Origin: Thermodesulfobium sp. 4217-1
Lineage (GTDB): Bacteria > Thermodesulfobiota > Thermodesulfobiia > Thermodesulfobiales > Thermodesulfobiaceae
Direction: 5' to 3'
Assembly: GCF_039822205.1 (NCBI RefSeq)
Contig: NZ_JBAGBW010000028.1
Coordinates: forward strand, 1 to 19,613
DNA: 19,613 nt
Of the stretch, positions 1 to 7,540 are shown one piece after another. The notes under the pieces are model-generated. The model made no database searches and was not told the DNA's origin. It saw nothing but the letters and a program-made list of their open reading frames with translations. Position numbers and translations under genes: made by a program. Position 1 is the first letter of the stretch; every line of letters begins with the position of its first letter.

Positions 1-86
1 TGTTTGGGTTTTTAGGGGTACGGTATTTTAGCTAAATTTAGGAGGTTTTTGACGAAGATGGGTTAAGTAATATTTCAAGTCAAATG

Positions 87-95
87 TGCTAAAAT
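87..95 (+). promoter_or_regulatory. Possible extended -10 promoter upstream of the first gene
   Basis: The string TGCTAAAAT fits an extended -10 element (TGn followed by TAAAAT, five of six matches to TATAAT). It lies about 60 bases before the first start codon. No good -35 hexamer sits 16-18 bases upstream. The first 86 bases contain only short open stretches ending at stops at positions 13-15, 29-31 and 33-35. One of these may be the tail of an upstream gene, but none can be identified. Confidence 0.35.
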
Positions 96-153
96 CATAA
101 GTTAATATTAGTTTTTGATATTATCTTTATCAACTTCATTAAAGGGGGCTTTT

Positions 154-498
154 ATGCTTTATCAGATTGCTTTACATGTAAAGAGTTGTGATACATATAG
201 GCTTGGAGTAGCGATTGATCAAGTGGAGAGACTTTATCAAAAGGTGAGTGAAGGCTCTATTTCAGTGATATTTATTTTTACCTTTGAGGGGATTGACTTA
301 TTTTATAAACATAAAATACCAGACGATTTGTTAAGGAGGATGGAAAAGCTTTACTCTGACGGCGTGAAATTTAAGCTGGTTCTGCCGAATGATGGAGAGG
401 TAAAGTTTGGCGAATATCCATTCTTAGACGTGATAGAAGCTGGTTTGATAGAACTTGTAAAGCTTTATAGAGCGGGATATTTATATATAAGTATGTAG
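154..498 (+). CDS. Small DsrE-like hypothetical protein
   Basis: The product is 114 residues. The reading frame is open from 115, but ATG at 154 is preferred because the purine-rich ribosome binding site AAAGGGGG lies just before it, at 141-148. The sequence alternates hydrophobic strands and helices: a VIFIFTFEG strand, a helix ending in a GVKFKLVLPNDG strand, then a short C-terminal YLYISM strand. This pattern recalls the DsrE/DsrF-like fold, whose members carry or reduce sulfane sulfur. The conserved cysteine of active DsrE proteins is not evident; the only cysteine is near the N-terminus (KSCDTY). It precedes the pseudo-E2 gene by 23 bases and is probably co-transcribed with it. The fold assignment is a guess from pattern; the gene itself is likely real. 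Confidence 0.6.
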   Translation: MLYQIALHVKSCDTYRLGVAIDQVERLYQKVSEGSISVIFIFTFEGIDLFYKHKIPDDLLRRMEKLYSDGVKFKLVLPNDGEVKFGEYPFLDVIEAGLIELVKLYRAGYLYISM

Positions 499-521
499 AT
501 AATTTTTTTTAGGAGATAAAT

Positions 522-1397
522 ATGCAAATTTTGATGCCCGAGGTAAACAAGGATAGTATAAGAAACAGATTGGTAAAATGGTTAAAGAATGAAAAAGATG
601 AAGTAAAAGCTGGTGAAGAGATTGCGTTGATAGAAAATCAAAGGGTTACAAGCGTTATAAAGTCAGCTTTTTCTGGAAGGCTTATTAATATTGCGGCAGA
701 AAATAGCTTTATAGATGTTGGCCAACAAGTTGCTGAAGTTCTAGAAGATGATCCGCTCAAAGAGTCTTCCTTGCCAGATGTGGTAGCCACTGATGGAGAG
801 ACTGAAGGGGACGACTTGCAAGTAAACTTTGTCAAAGAAGACCAGCCACTCATAGCTGTTAAAGATTCTTTGAACTTCAGGTGCAAAGTCGATATCTCTA
901 AATCTTTGTATTTTGTTTTCGATAATTCTATTGATTTTTCAAGTTATTTGTTTTTTTGTATATCAAAAGCTTATTCAAAATATCCATTTTTAGGTAGAAA
1001 ATATCCAGTTAATTTTTATAAGTTAAGCGAGAATGGTTTAGAAAATGTGAATTCTTATTCTGAAGATCTGTTAAAGAAAATCGAATTGGCTGGTTTGAGC
1101 TCTTTAGACGAATTTTTCAATAGAAAGAGAAAAAATATTGATTTTTCGACAAGTGAGAATTTTAACGTAATTTACTGTGAAGATATGTCTTTGGAGAACA
1201 TACAAATTACTTTCTCTAAGAAAAATAGCGCAATTCTTACCTGTGCTTACGATATTCCTGAAAATTTTGATGATGACTCTAAAGAAGAGTGCAGCTTATT
1301 TTTTAGCTCTAACTTTGGAGGAAATTTATCCGATTTCTTGAATTTTTTGAGGAAATTAAAAGGCTTTTTGACTAAGCCTGAGAATTTAATTCTCTAA
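522..1397 (+). CDS. Degenerate 2-oxoacid dehydrogenase E2-like protein (lipoyl-like domain plus acyltransferase-like domain)
   Basis: The product is 291 residues, with a good AGGAGA ribosome binding site. Residues 1-75 align by eye with a lipoyl/biotinyl domain: MPEV near the start, VKWLKNEKDEVKAGEEIALIE, then SGRL and VGQQVAEV. Where the family has the lipoyl lysine (DKA), this protein has Arg41 (NQRV). An acidic linker spans roughly 75-110. Residues 115-291 follow the E2 catalytic-domain pattern: DISKSL, SKAYSKYPFL, DLLKKIE, the MSLENIQITF strand, KNSAILT, and a C-terminal FLRKLKGFLTKPENLIL. The catalytic HxxxDG motif is replaced by FSSNFGGN, with no histidine. No E1 or E3 genes are nearby. 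It is therefore probably not a working acyltransferase, but an intact open frame of this length argues for a retained structural or regulatory role. Confidence 0.7.
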   Translation: MQILMPEVNKDSIRNRLVKWLKNEKDEVKAGEEIALIENQRVTSVIKSAFSGRLINIAAENSFIDVGQQVAEVLEDDPLKESSLPDVVATDGETEGDDLQVNFVKEDQPLIAVKDSLNFRCKVDISKSLYFVFDNSIDFSSYLFFCISKAYSKYPFLGRKYPVNFYKLSENGLENVNSYSEDLLKKIELAGLSSLDEFFNRKRKNIDFSTSENFNVIYCEDMSLENIQITFSKKNSAILTCAYDIPENFDDDSKEECSLFFSSNFGGNLSDFLNFLRKLKGFLTKPENLIL

Positions 1398-1473
1398 ATT
1401 TATATAAGAATGGGCTTTTTATTAATATTATGAATTCGCAATTAATTTATATTTATTTATGGAGGAGATAGAG

Positions 1474-2262
1474 ATGATTAGGGTAGTGGTATCGGGTATC
1501 GGTGGCAAGATGGGAAGAATGGTTTCTGAAACTGTCTTGAAGCAGCCAGATATGAAATTGGTAGGTGGAGTTGACCCATTTGTAGCGGGTAAGACGCTTA
1601 AAGACCTTTTTAAGATTGAAGATTCTACAGCTATTAGTCCAACCGTAGAGGAGCTTTTAATAAATGTTCAGTTTGACGTATTAATAGACTTTACAAGGGG
1701 AAACGTCGCTCCTCATACCATTGAAAAAACTCTTGAGGACAGAAGAAATGTAGTGGTGGGGACTACGGGGATAGACGGCAAGGATCTGGATCGCTTAGGC
1801 AAGATGGCTGACGATCTAAAAGTAGGTTTTTTCCTTGCACCTAACTTTTCTTTGGGAGCTGTTTTGATGATGGAGTTTGCAAAGAAGGCAGCTCAGTATC
1901 TCGATCATGCTGAGATAATAGAGCTTCATCACAACCAAAAAGCTGATGCCCCTTCAGGCACTGCGCTAAGAACTGCTTATCTGATGTCGAATGGCTCAAA
2001 GGTATTTAACAAAGACACTGTTCAGGGCGAAGAGAAGATAAAGTCAGCTCTTGGTGGAGAGGTGAATGGCATTAGGATTCATTCTGTAAGATTGCCTGGC
2101 TTTGTGGCACATCAAGAGGTTCTTTTTGGCGGTGTGGGTGAAATTTTGACAATTAGACATGACTCTTTGTCAAGAGAATCCTTTATGCCAGGGGTATTGC
2201 TTGCTACCAGAAAGGTGCAGGGGTTGAATGGATTTGTGGTAGGACTTGAAAATTTGTTGTAG
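1474..2262 (+). CDS. dapB: 4-hydroxy-tetrahydrodipicolinate reductase
   Basis: DapB reduces hydroxy-tetrahydrodipicolinate with NAD(P)H in the diaminopimelate/lysine pathway in the cytoplasm. The 262-residue product has the N-terminal Rossmann motif GIGGKMG (8-14), the GTTG loop (96-99), and the family signature ELHHNQKADAPSGTA (150-164) with the catalytic histidine pair and Lys156. The C-terminal HSVRLPGFVAHQEVLFGG segment is also typical, and length is normal for the family. An in-frame ATG occurs at 1459, but it lies inside the ATGGAGGAGAT ribosome binding site, so ATG 1474 is the better start. No other lysine genes adjoin it. A strong terminator follows at 2301. Confidence 0.97.
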   Translation: MIRVVVSGIGGKMGRMVSETVLKQPDMKLVGGVDPFVAGKTLKDLFKIEDSTAISPTVEELLINVQFDVLIDFTRGNVAPHTIEKTLEDRRNVVVGTTGIDGKDLDRLGKMADDLKVGFFLAPNFSLGAVLMMEFAKKAAQYLDHAEIIELHHNQKADAPSGTALRTAYLMSNGSKVFNKDTVQGEEKIKSALGGEVNGIRIHSVRLPGFVAHQEVLFGGVGEILTIRHDSLSRESFMPGVLLATRKVQGLNGFVVGLENLL

Positions 2263-2300
2263 ATAATATTTGATTTGTAATGAATTTTGACAATAATTTT

Positions 2301-2334
2301 CCTAAGCAGTTAAGTTAGCTGCTTAGGGTTTTTT
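2301..2334 (+). terminator. Rho-independent terminator after dapB
   Basis: CCTAAGCAG (2301-2309) pairs perfectly with CTGCTTAGG (2319-2327), extendable inward through a T-G and two A-T pairs. It is followed by GTTTTTTA. It separates dapB from the ATPase cassette. Confidence 0.92.
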
Positions 2335-2351
2335 ATAGTTTTTGCTTTTTG

Positions 2352-2375
2352 TATAATATTATTTATAATATTATT
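2352..2375 (+). repeat. Tandem 12-bp repeat carrying two -10 boxes
   Basis: TATAATATTATT occurs twice, back to back and exact (2352-2363 and 2364-2375). Each copy starts with a perfect TATAAT. The second has a weak TTGCTT -35 candidate at 2342-2347 with 16-base spacing. The repeat ends 25 bases before the TTG start of the cassette, so it likely forms the promoter region of the three-gene operon. Confidence 0.6.
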
Positions 2376-2400
2376 ATTTAAATACTAAGGGGGTTTTAAT

Positions 2401-3195
2401 TTGGAGAACAACGAATTTAACCAGTTTTTGAAGAAGATAGAGTCTGTGGAAAAGTTAAACAAGAAGATAGCTTCAAGCCTTGCTGGTCTAAAAAACTCAT
2501 TTAAAAATATGAATATTAAGGACCACAAAAAATATTTAGATAATTTATCAAAAGAGACTAAGACAATTGGTGAGGAATTTTCTTTGATAGAAGAAGACCT
2601 GAGAAGTTATGCTTCTGATGTTGAGGGCTATATTAAGAGCGAACAATATCCACTGGACTTAGATTCAAAGCTTAAGGATGAACCAGGAATAAAGCTTTCA
2701 TATCCAACTTATGAGCTTGGGCCTATAAGGCTAAAGATTGATCTTAATCAGGGAAACAACATAATATTTGGCAGGAAAGCAAATAAAATATTTGACTATA
2801 AGCCAGATAAATTATTAGACCTTTTAAAGAAAAAATATTCAACAATTACTAAAAGACCTTTTAACAGGGATAAATTTTGCAAGGATCTTCTGGAGGCATA
2901 TAAGATTCTTAATAAACTAACATATCAAAACAGCGATGTGAAATGGGGGAATGCAGTATCACTTTCAAAGATCTACGAACTTATTACAATTAGCTCTGCA
3001 TATAGACAAGAATATTCAAAAGCTAATTTTATATTTGATATCTCAAGGCTAAAAGACCAGTTCGAAATTAAATTTGATAAATTTCAATTTAATTTTGGGA
3101 CGTCAAGGGATGTTGCAAACACACTTCTTGTGGTAGATTCTAATGGTAACGAGAGTAGGCTGAGCACTCTAATAGTTCACAAGTTGGAGGATTAA
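2401..3195 (+). CDS. Coiled-coil protein of unknown family, first gene of the two-ATPase cassette
   Basis: The product is 264 residues, starting at TTG with an AAGGGGG ribosome binding site 7 bases upstream. I do not recognise the family. Residues 1-75 are charged and helical with heptad-like spacing, suggesting a coiled coil. Residues 90-264 look like a mixed alpha/beta domain: SYPTYELGPIRLKIDL, a helix-rich middle, then beta-like FDKFQFNFGTSRDV and a C-terminal LSTLIVHKLED. It has no signal peptide, membrane segment or nuclease/helicase motif that I can see. The next gene begins after a 3-base gap, so it is almost certainly translated with the two ATPases and may be their partner or substrate adaptor. 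Confidence 0.8.
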   Translation: MENNEFNQFLKKIESVEKLNKKIASSLAGLKNSFKNMNIKDHKKYLDNLSKETKTIGEEFSLIEEDLRSYASDVEGYIKSEQYPLDLDSKLKDEPGIKLSYPTYELGPIRLKIDLNQGNNIIFGRKANKIFDYKPDKLLDLLKKKYSTITKRPFNRDKFCKDLLEAYKILNKLTYQNSDVKWGNAVSLSKIYELITISSAYRQEYSKANFIFDISRLKDQFEIKFDKFQFNFGTSRDVANTLLVVDSNGNESRLSTLIVHKLED

Positions 3196-3198
3196 GCA

Positions 3199-4404
3199 AT
3201 GCATATTTCTGGGGAGGATTTTAGATTATTAAAGAGTGGGCAGGTTCCTTCAGACGATGAGCTTATGTGTAGGATGTTTATTGGCCAAAGAGATTGGATA
3301 GATGAGTTTAAGGATTATTATCTTTATAACTTTGTGGGGAAGGGGTATGGCAGCAAAGTAAAGTTTCTAATTGGTTCTGAAGGCTGTGGTAAGACACACG
3401 CTCTTCGATTGCTTGGGAAATATGCGAAAGATATGGGATATGAAGTATGTCATCTATCAATTAAAGATTTAGATATAAAAATAAGCGATATGGCTTCGTT
3501 ATATAAAGAAATTTGTAATCAAGTTAACAAAGAAAGAATTGTTGCTGGACTTTGCAAGAGAGTCGCTTCTGACATTGGCTATAACGATTATGATGGCGAT
3601 GTTCTATTTCTGCCAATAATGCTTGAATACGAAAAAGGCATTCCTGCTAGCGATGCAAAAAAAGAGATTAGAAGATCTCTGGGATCTATTATAAAGAAAT
3701 TAGATGTTTTGCCCAGCTTTGTTACTTTTTGTTTTCAAGCTTGTCACGCAAGGATGGTAGATGATAACAATGAAGTTATCGACATTCTTTTGAAATGGTT
3801 AAGCGGGATTTCTCTCACCAGGCAGGAGAAGAATCAGGTTGGCATTTTTGATAAACTACAAAGGCATAATGCAAGGTTGTGGCTTAACTGCCTTATAAAA
3901 CTTTTGGATTTCGTAGGCATAAAGGGCCTTTTTGTCGCAATTGACGATCTTGAATCTGTACTATATAAAAATGATGCATCCAAAACATTAAATTATACGA
4001 GAGGCAATTTAAACGATTTGTTTGAAATGATAAGACAATTTATAGACGAAACTGAGCATATATCTAATTTTATAATATTTTTTGCTGGGAGAAATGAGCT
4101 ATTAGATGATGAAAAAAGGGGTTTTAAAAGCTATGAAGCCCTTCAAATGAGAATTCAAACAGGAATAATTCAAAAAGAACTCTTTAACCCTTATGCAGAT
4201 ATTATAGATTTTGATCAGTGGTTGTGCAATAAAGACGAATCTTTTTTTAAAGAAATAAATTATAATTTGAGAAGCATTTTTGAAGAAAGTGGCTACAGGT
4301 TTGACTTTAAAATGTCTAATTTTTTTGAATCCGAGAGTAAAAATATAAGATCTGCAATTATTGAGACCTCAAACTTTATGGAAGGGGGTGAGGATGATGA
4401 TTAA
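3199..4404 (+). CDS. P-loop ATPase, BrxC/BrxD-like (DUF2791 type), first of two
   Basis: The product is 401 residues. Walker A is GSEGCGKT (59-66) and Walker B is FVAIDDLE (245-252). After Walker B comes a helix starting TRGNLNDLFEMI, then FIIFFAGRNELLDD (291-304) and YEALQMRI (312-319). That order resembles the tail of the DUF2791 (BREX ATP-binding) family, where an R-L pattern, a strand ending in a T/R-P/N sensor and a Y-AL-R motif follow Walker B. It is a soluble AAA+-like ATPase with no evident fused nuclease or helicase. It follows the coiled-coil gene by 3 bases and overlaps the next ATPase start at ATGATGATTAA. Family placement is by pattern reading. The role is unknown; anti-phage defence or DNA transactions are possible. 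Confidence 0.8.
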   Translation: MHISGEDFRLLKSGQVPSDDELMCRMFIGQRDWIDEFKDYYLYNFVGKGYGSKVKFLIGSEGCGKTHALRLLGKYAKDMGYEVCHLSIKDLDIKISDMASLYKEICNQVNKERIVAGLCKRVASDIGYNDYDGDVLFLPIMLEYEKGIPASDAKKEIRRSLGSIIKKLDVLPSFVTFCFQACHARMVDDNNEVIDILLKWLSGISLTRQEKNQVGIFDKLQRHNARLWLNCLIKLLDFVGIKGLFVAIDDLESVLYKNDASKTLNYTRGNLNDLFEMIRQFIDETEHISNFIIFFAGRNELLDDEKRGFKSYEALQMRIQTGIIQKELFNPYADIIDFDQWLCNKDESFFKEINYNLRSIFEESGYRFDFKMSNFFESESKNIRSAIIETSNFMEGGEDDD

Positions 4405-5647
4405 CTATACAGAAAATCAGCTTGAGGCCATTGCAATTATAGAATCTTTAAGATCCGGTATCCCCACAATGCGTTCAACAAGAAATCTGCCCGATTTAAG
4501 ACCTGAATTGATGAAATTAGTTGAAAAAGATCTAAACTCTTTAAAAAATAAGTCAATTGTCAAAGGAAGGATAATATGGGGACCATATGGAGATGGCAAG
4601 TCTCATCTGTTAACATCAATAGAACATAAGGCTCTAAGTTTAAATATGGCAGTTAGCAAGATATCTTTGAGTAGAAACGTTACTTGTAACAATTTTTCAA
4701 AGCTATATTATTATCTTGCTTCTCGTGTTAGAACTCCAGATTCTGTTATTATGGGTATTCAGAGATATCTAAACCAAAAGAAAAGGGAAGAATTTTCAGA
4801 TAGCCAGATTGCTAAACCTAATAGGTATAGTCATCCATTCTTCTCATATATCTTTGAAGACTACTTGGCAGCAAGCGGTGAAGAGCAAGAAATTATTTAC
4901 AACTTTTTAGTTGGAGGAAGGCCTTTTTTAAATGAGTTAAAAAAAATTCACAAATCAATCCACAAAGTGCCAATGGAAAAGTTTGAGAGGAATTTTAGTT
5001 TCAAGGAAGATTCGAATAGTTTTTTTGATTATTTCTCTGATATATTAACCTTTTTGGGTTTTGACGGCTGGATTATTTTGATTGATGAATTGGAACTTGT
5101 ATCCAGACTTTCAAAAAACGCAAGATTGGACACATATTTAAATCTTAATAAACTGCTAAACTGGTCTGATGATCTAAATTGTCCAATATATGTAATATGC
5201 GCTGCTGCCCAGAGCTTGCAAAGTGATTTGTGGTTTTCTTCACATCTGAAGAGAAATGATAAAGACTTAATGCCTGACCTTGCAAAAGAGAAATATAAAA
5301 AAGAAGCTGTAAATATAATTAATAATTTTTTTAATTTTGCAATTGATAAAGAAATTTGTCCTATTATTAAGCCTGTGGAATTAAATGTTTTATTGGAGCT
5401 TTTGCTAAAGATAAAGGACATTTATGAAAGAGCTTTTAATAAGAGTTTTTATTTTGATATGAAAGAATTTATAGGCAATTTTCCCTCTGATACCACAATC
5501 AGAACTTATATTAGAGCGCTTATTGAGAAGTTAGATATATTAAGAGTACATGATACCGATGTTGAGGTCAGAGCTGGGAGTATTTCTGGCTACTCTATTA
5601 ATGAGGATGCAGAATATTTTTCTGAAGAGGATTTAAATGATATTTAG
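4397..5647 (+). CDS. P-loop ATPase, BrxC/BrxD-like (DUF2791 type), second of two
   Basis: The product is 416 residues. The N-terminal region is close to the DUF2791 pattern: AIAIIESLRSGIPTMR, then Walker A GPYGDGKSHLL (62-72), then MAVSKISLS and the LYYYLASRVRTP helix. Walker B is WIILIDELE (225-233), followed by a sensor-like PIYVICAAAQS (263-273). The frame is open from 4361. The ribosome binding site GGGGGTGA at 4384-4391 favours ATG 4397 (5-base spacing), though ATG 4394 is possible. The start overlaps the stop of the preceding ATPase by 8 bases, implying translational coupling and perhaps a fixed ratio or hetero-oligomer. No pglX, pglZ, brxL, helicase or TerB-like gene lies within the window. 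Confidence 0.8.
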   Translation: MINYTENQLEAIAIIESLRSGIPTMRSTRNLPDLRPELMKLVEKDLNSLKNKSIVKGRIIWGPYGDGKSHLLTSIEHKALSLNMAVSKISLSRNVTCNNFSKLYYYLASRVRTPDSVIMGIQRYLNQKKREEFSDSQIAKPNRYSHPFFSYIFEDYLAASGEEQEIIYNFLVGGRPFLNELKKIHKSIHKVPMEKFERNFSFKEDSNSFFDYFSDILTFLGFDGWIILIDELELVSRLSKNARLDTYLNLNKLLNWSDDLNCPIYVICAAAQSLQSDLWFSSHLKRNDKDLMPDLAKEKYKKEAVNIINNFFNFAIDKEICPIIKPVELNVLLELLLKIKDIYERAFNKSFYFDMKEFIGNFPSDTTIRTYIRALIEKLDILRVHDTDVEVRAGSISGYSINEDAEYFSEEDLNDI

Positions 5648-5679
5648 AAAATGATTTGATAAAAAAAGCATTAATAATG

Positions 5680-5738
5680 TTCACTATTTTTCTTTTTAAC
5701 ATAAAATTAACATTGTTATGATAATTTTAAGATATACT
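5680..5738 (+). promoter_or_regulatory. Pho box and promoter of the pst operon
   Basis: Two exact 7-bp repeats TTAACAT (5696-5702 and 5707-5713) are separated by AAAA, the 11-bp repeat pitch of PhoB/PhoP binding sites. Weaker copies flank them: TTCACT at 5680 and TTATGA at 5716. A TATACT -10 box lies at 5733-5738, with the repeats occupying the -35 region. This predicts induction of the downstream transporter under phosphate limitation by a PhoP/PhoB-type regulator encoded elsewhere. Confidence 0.75.
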
Positions 5739-5769
5739 TTATCCCTATCTTAAGGAGTGAAAACGCTTA

Positions 5770-6714
5770 ATGTTTAAAAAGGCTCAAAATATACTTAGTT
5801 TTCGCTCTGTTGACTTAGCTAACCTTTCATTATTTGACATATTATTAAAACTTGTAGCTATATTTCTGATTTTGTTGCCAGTTCTGATTTTTATAATATT
5901 GTTTATAAATTCCTTGCCTGCAATCTCGAAATTGGGCTTTAGCGTATTCACTACGAACAACTGGGATCCTGTGAGCGACAAGTTTGGCGTGATAGCACCC
6001 TTACTTGTGACAGTTATAGTCGGCGTGATCAGTACAGTTCTTGGTTTGATGATTTCAACTCCCATTGCTCTTTTTCTCTCGTTTTACTCAAGAGGGAAAA
6101 TTTCATCTTTTTTTTCTACGGTAATTGATGCGCTTGCATCTATACCTTCAGTGGTTTTAGGCCTGTGGGCTATTTTTTATGTGGCTCCCCACATTGGTAC
6201 GATTGAAACAGTAATAAAGGCTTTGTTTGGATTTATACCATTTTTGAACGGTAATCCCTCTCCATTTGGTCTTTTGACTACGATTTTGATCTTGACCTTA
6301 ATGCTCGTCCCTATTCAGACTGTCTTGATTAAGGAGCTGATAATCTTGGTTCCTAGAAATTTACTTGAAGCGGGTTTTAGCCTGGGCACTACAAAATACG
6401 AGATAGTAACAAATTTAATATTGCCCTTTATAGGACAGGGAATAGTGGCTGTCGTCTTTCTCTCCCTTGCAAGGGGTATGGAAGAGACTATGGCTACTGC
6501 TATGCTCATTGGAAACAGACCTCTTTTCCCTGATTCGATCTTCTCTCCTACCGCAACCCTGACAAGTATAATTGCTAATGAGTTTTCGGAGGCATTTTCT
6601 AAAACCTACCTGTCTGTGCTTTTTGAGCTGGGTCTTATCCTCTTTGCGCTCGTTTTTGTAACCAATGTATGCGCTAAGTTTATACTGAGAATGTTATACA
6701 GGAGATTTAGATGA
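5770..6714 (+). CDS. pstC: Phosphate ABC transporter permease PstC
   Basis: The 314-residue inner-membrane protein is one of the two permease subunits of the high-affinity phosphate importer. It has about six hydrophobic segments, the first at roughly 27-48. The cytoplasmic EAA-type loop begins near Glu200 (EAGFSLGTTKYEI, ending LILP), where PstB docks. The motif after it reads RGMEETMA (235-242); the family usually has G-E-T there, so Glu238 replaces a glycine. The AAGGAG ribosome binding site is 12-13 bases from ATG, slightly long. It starts the operon directly behind the Pho box. No phosphate-binding protein gene (pstS) precedes it, which is unusual for this operon. Confidence 0.95.
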   Translation: MFKKAQNILSFRSVDLANLSLFDILLKLVAIFLILLPVLIFIILFINSLPAISKLGFSVFTTNNWDPVSDKFGVIAPLLVTVIVGVISTVLGLMISTPIALFLSFYSRGKISSFFSTVIDALASIPSVVLGLWAIFYVAPHIGTIETVIKALFGFIPFLNGNPSPFGLLTTILILTLMLVPIQTVLIKELIILVPRNLLEAGFSLGTTKYEIVTNLILPFIGQGIVAVVFLSLARGMEETMATAMLIGNRPLFPDSIFSPTATLTSIIANEFSEAFSKTYLSVLFELGLILFALVFVTNVCAKFILRMLYRRFR

Positions 6715-7529
6715 GAGTATTAACTGATAGATTATTTCAGGCTTTTACTATGGCTGTGGCCCTGTCAGTATCCATCATTCTCGCCTTTATACTGTTTCAA
6801 CTTATAAAAGACGGAATTGGATCTATAAATCTCAACTTTTTTGTTGAAACAGCTAGGCCTGTGGGCTCAAACTCGGGCGGATTCAAACAGGCTATCGTGG
6901 GATCGCTACTTATAGATTCTATCGCAATGATAATAATCATCTCTTTTTCTGTTCTTGGAGGACTATTTTTGCACGTTTATCCCGAAACCCTGCTTTCAAA
7001 AATATTAAAAGAATCTATGTCACTTTTGCAAGGGACACCGACAATTGTCTGTGGAATATGTGTTTATTATATGGTTGTGAGGTCGATGGGTCACTTTTCT
7101 GGTTTTGCAGGTTCTATAGCCCTTGCTTTGGTGGGAATACCGTATATGGTGCTTGCCAGCGAACAGATTTTCAAGATGACCCCGTCTCTACTGGTAGAGG
7201 CTGCATATTCTTTGGGCCTCTCTAAGGCAAGGGTTATATTTTATGTGATACTTAGATTTGCAAAGTTTCCACTCCTTGCAATCTCTCTTTTGACGCTTGC
7301 AAGGATAGCAGGAGAGACAGCGCCGCTTCTTTTTACCGCATTTGGAAATAGCTTTTTAGAGCTAAATCCTGGAAGGCCAATGGCTGCTATGCCTTTACAG
7401 ATATTTATATATGCTATTTCCCCTTATGACGAATGGCATCGGCTAGCTTGGGCAGGCGCGTTGGTTCTAATAATATTTGTTACAGTTTTAAGTATAATTT
7501 TAGGTCGTTATAGAAGGCTTGGAGAATAG
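6711..7529 (+). CDS. pstA: Phosphate ABC transporter permease PstA
   Basis: The 272-residue second permease subunit starts at the ATGA that overlaps the pstC stop by 4 bases, with CAGGAGAT as ribosome binding site. Hydrophobic segments occur at about 10-32, 63-88, 110-125, 133-150 and 245-265. The EAA-type loop EAAYSLG is at 163-169, and the PstA signature ARIAGETAPLL ends at residue 207. It pairs with PstC to form the membrane channel. The tail RYRRLGE is cytoplasmic and basic. Confidence 0.95.
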   Translation: MRVLTDRLFQAFTMAVALSVSIILAFILFQLIKDGIGSINLNFFVETARPVGSNSGGFKQAIVGSLLIDSIAMIIIISFSVLGGLFLHVYPETLLSKILKESMSLLQGTPTIVCGICVYYMVVRSMGHFSGFAGSIALALVGIPYMVLASEQIFKMTPSLLVEAAYSLGLSKARVIFYVILRFAKFPLLAISLLTLARIAGETAPLLFTAFGNSFLELNPGRPMAAMPLQIFIYAISPYDEWHRLAWAGALVLIIFVTVLSIILGRYRRLGE

Positions 7530-7540
7530 GTGGGCAAAAT

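Noticed and set aside
2401-5647. Complete BREX system
   Set aside because: Only BrxC/BrxD-like ATPases are present; no methylase, PglZ phosphatase, BrxL protease, BrxA or BrxB lies on either side within the window.
5648-5695. Terminator after the second ATPase gene
   Set aside because: GCATTAATAATGT can form only a weak A/T hairpin with a wobble pair; the T-rich stretch after it is interrupted. Not strong enough to call.
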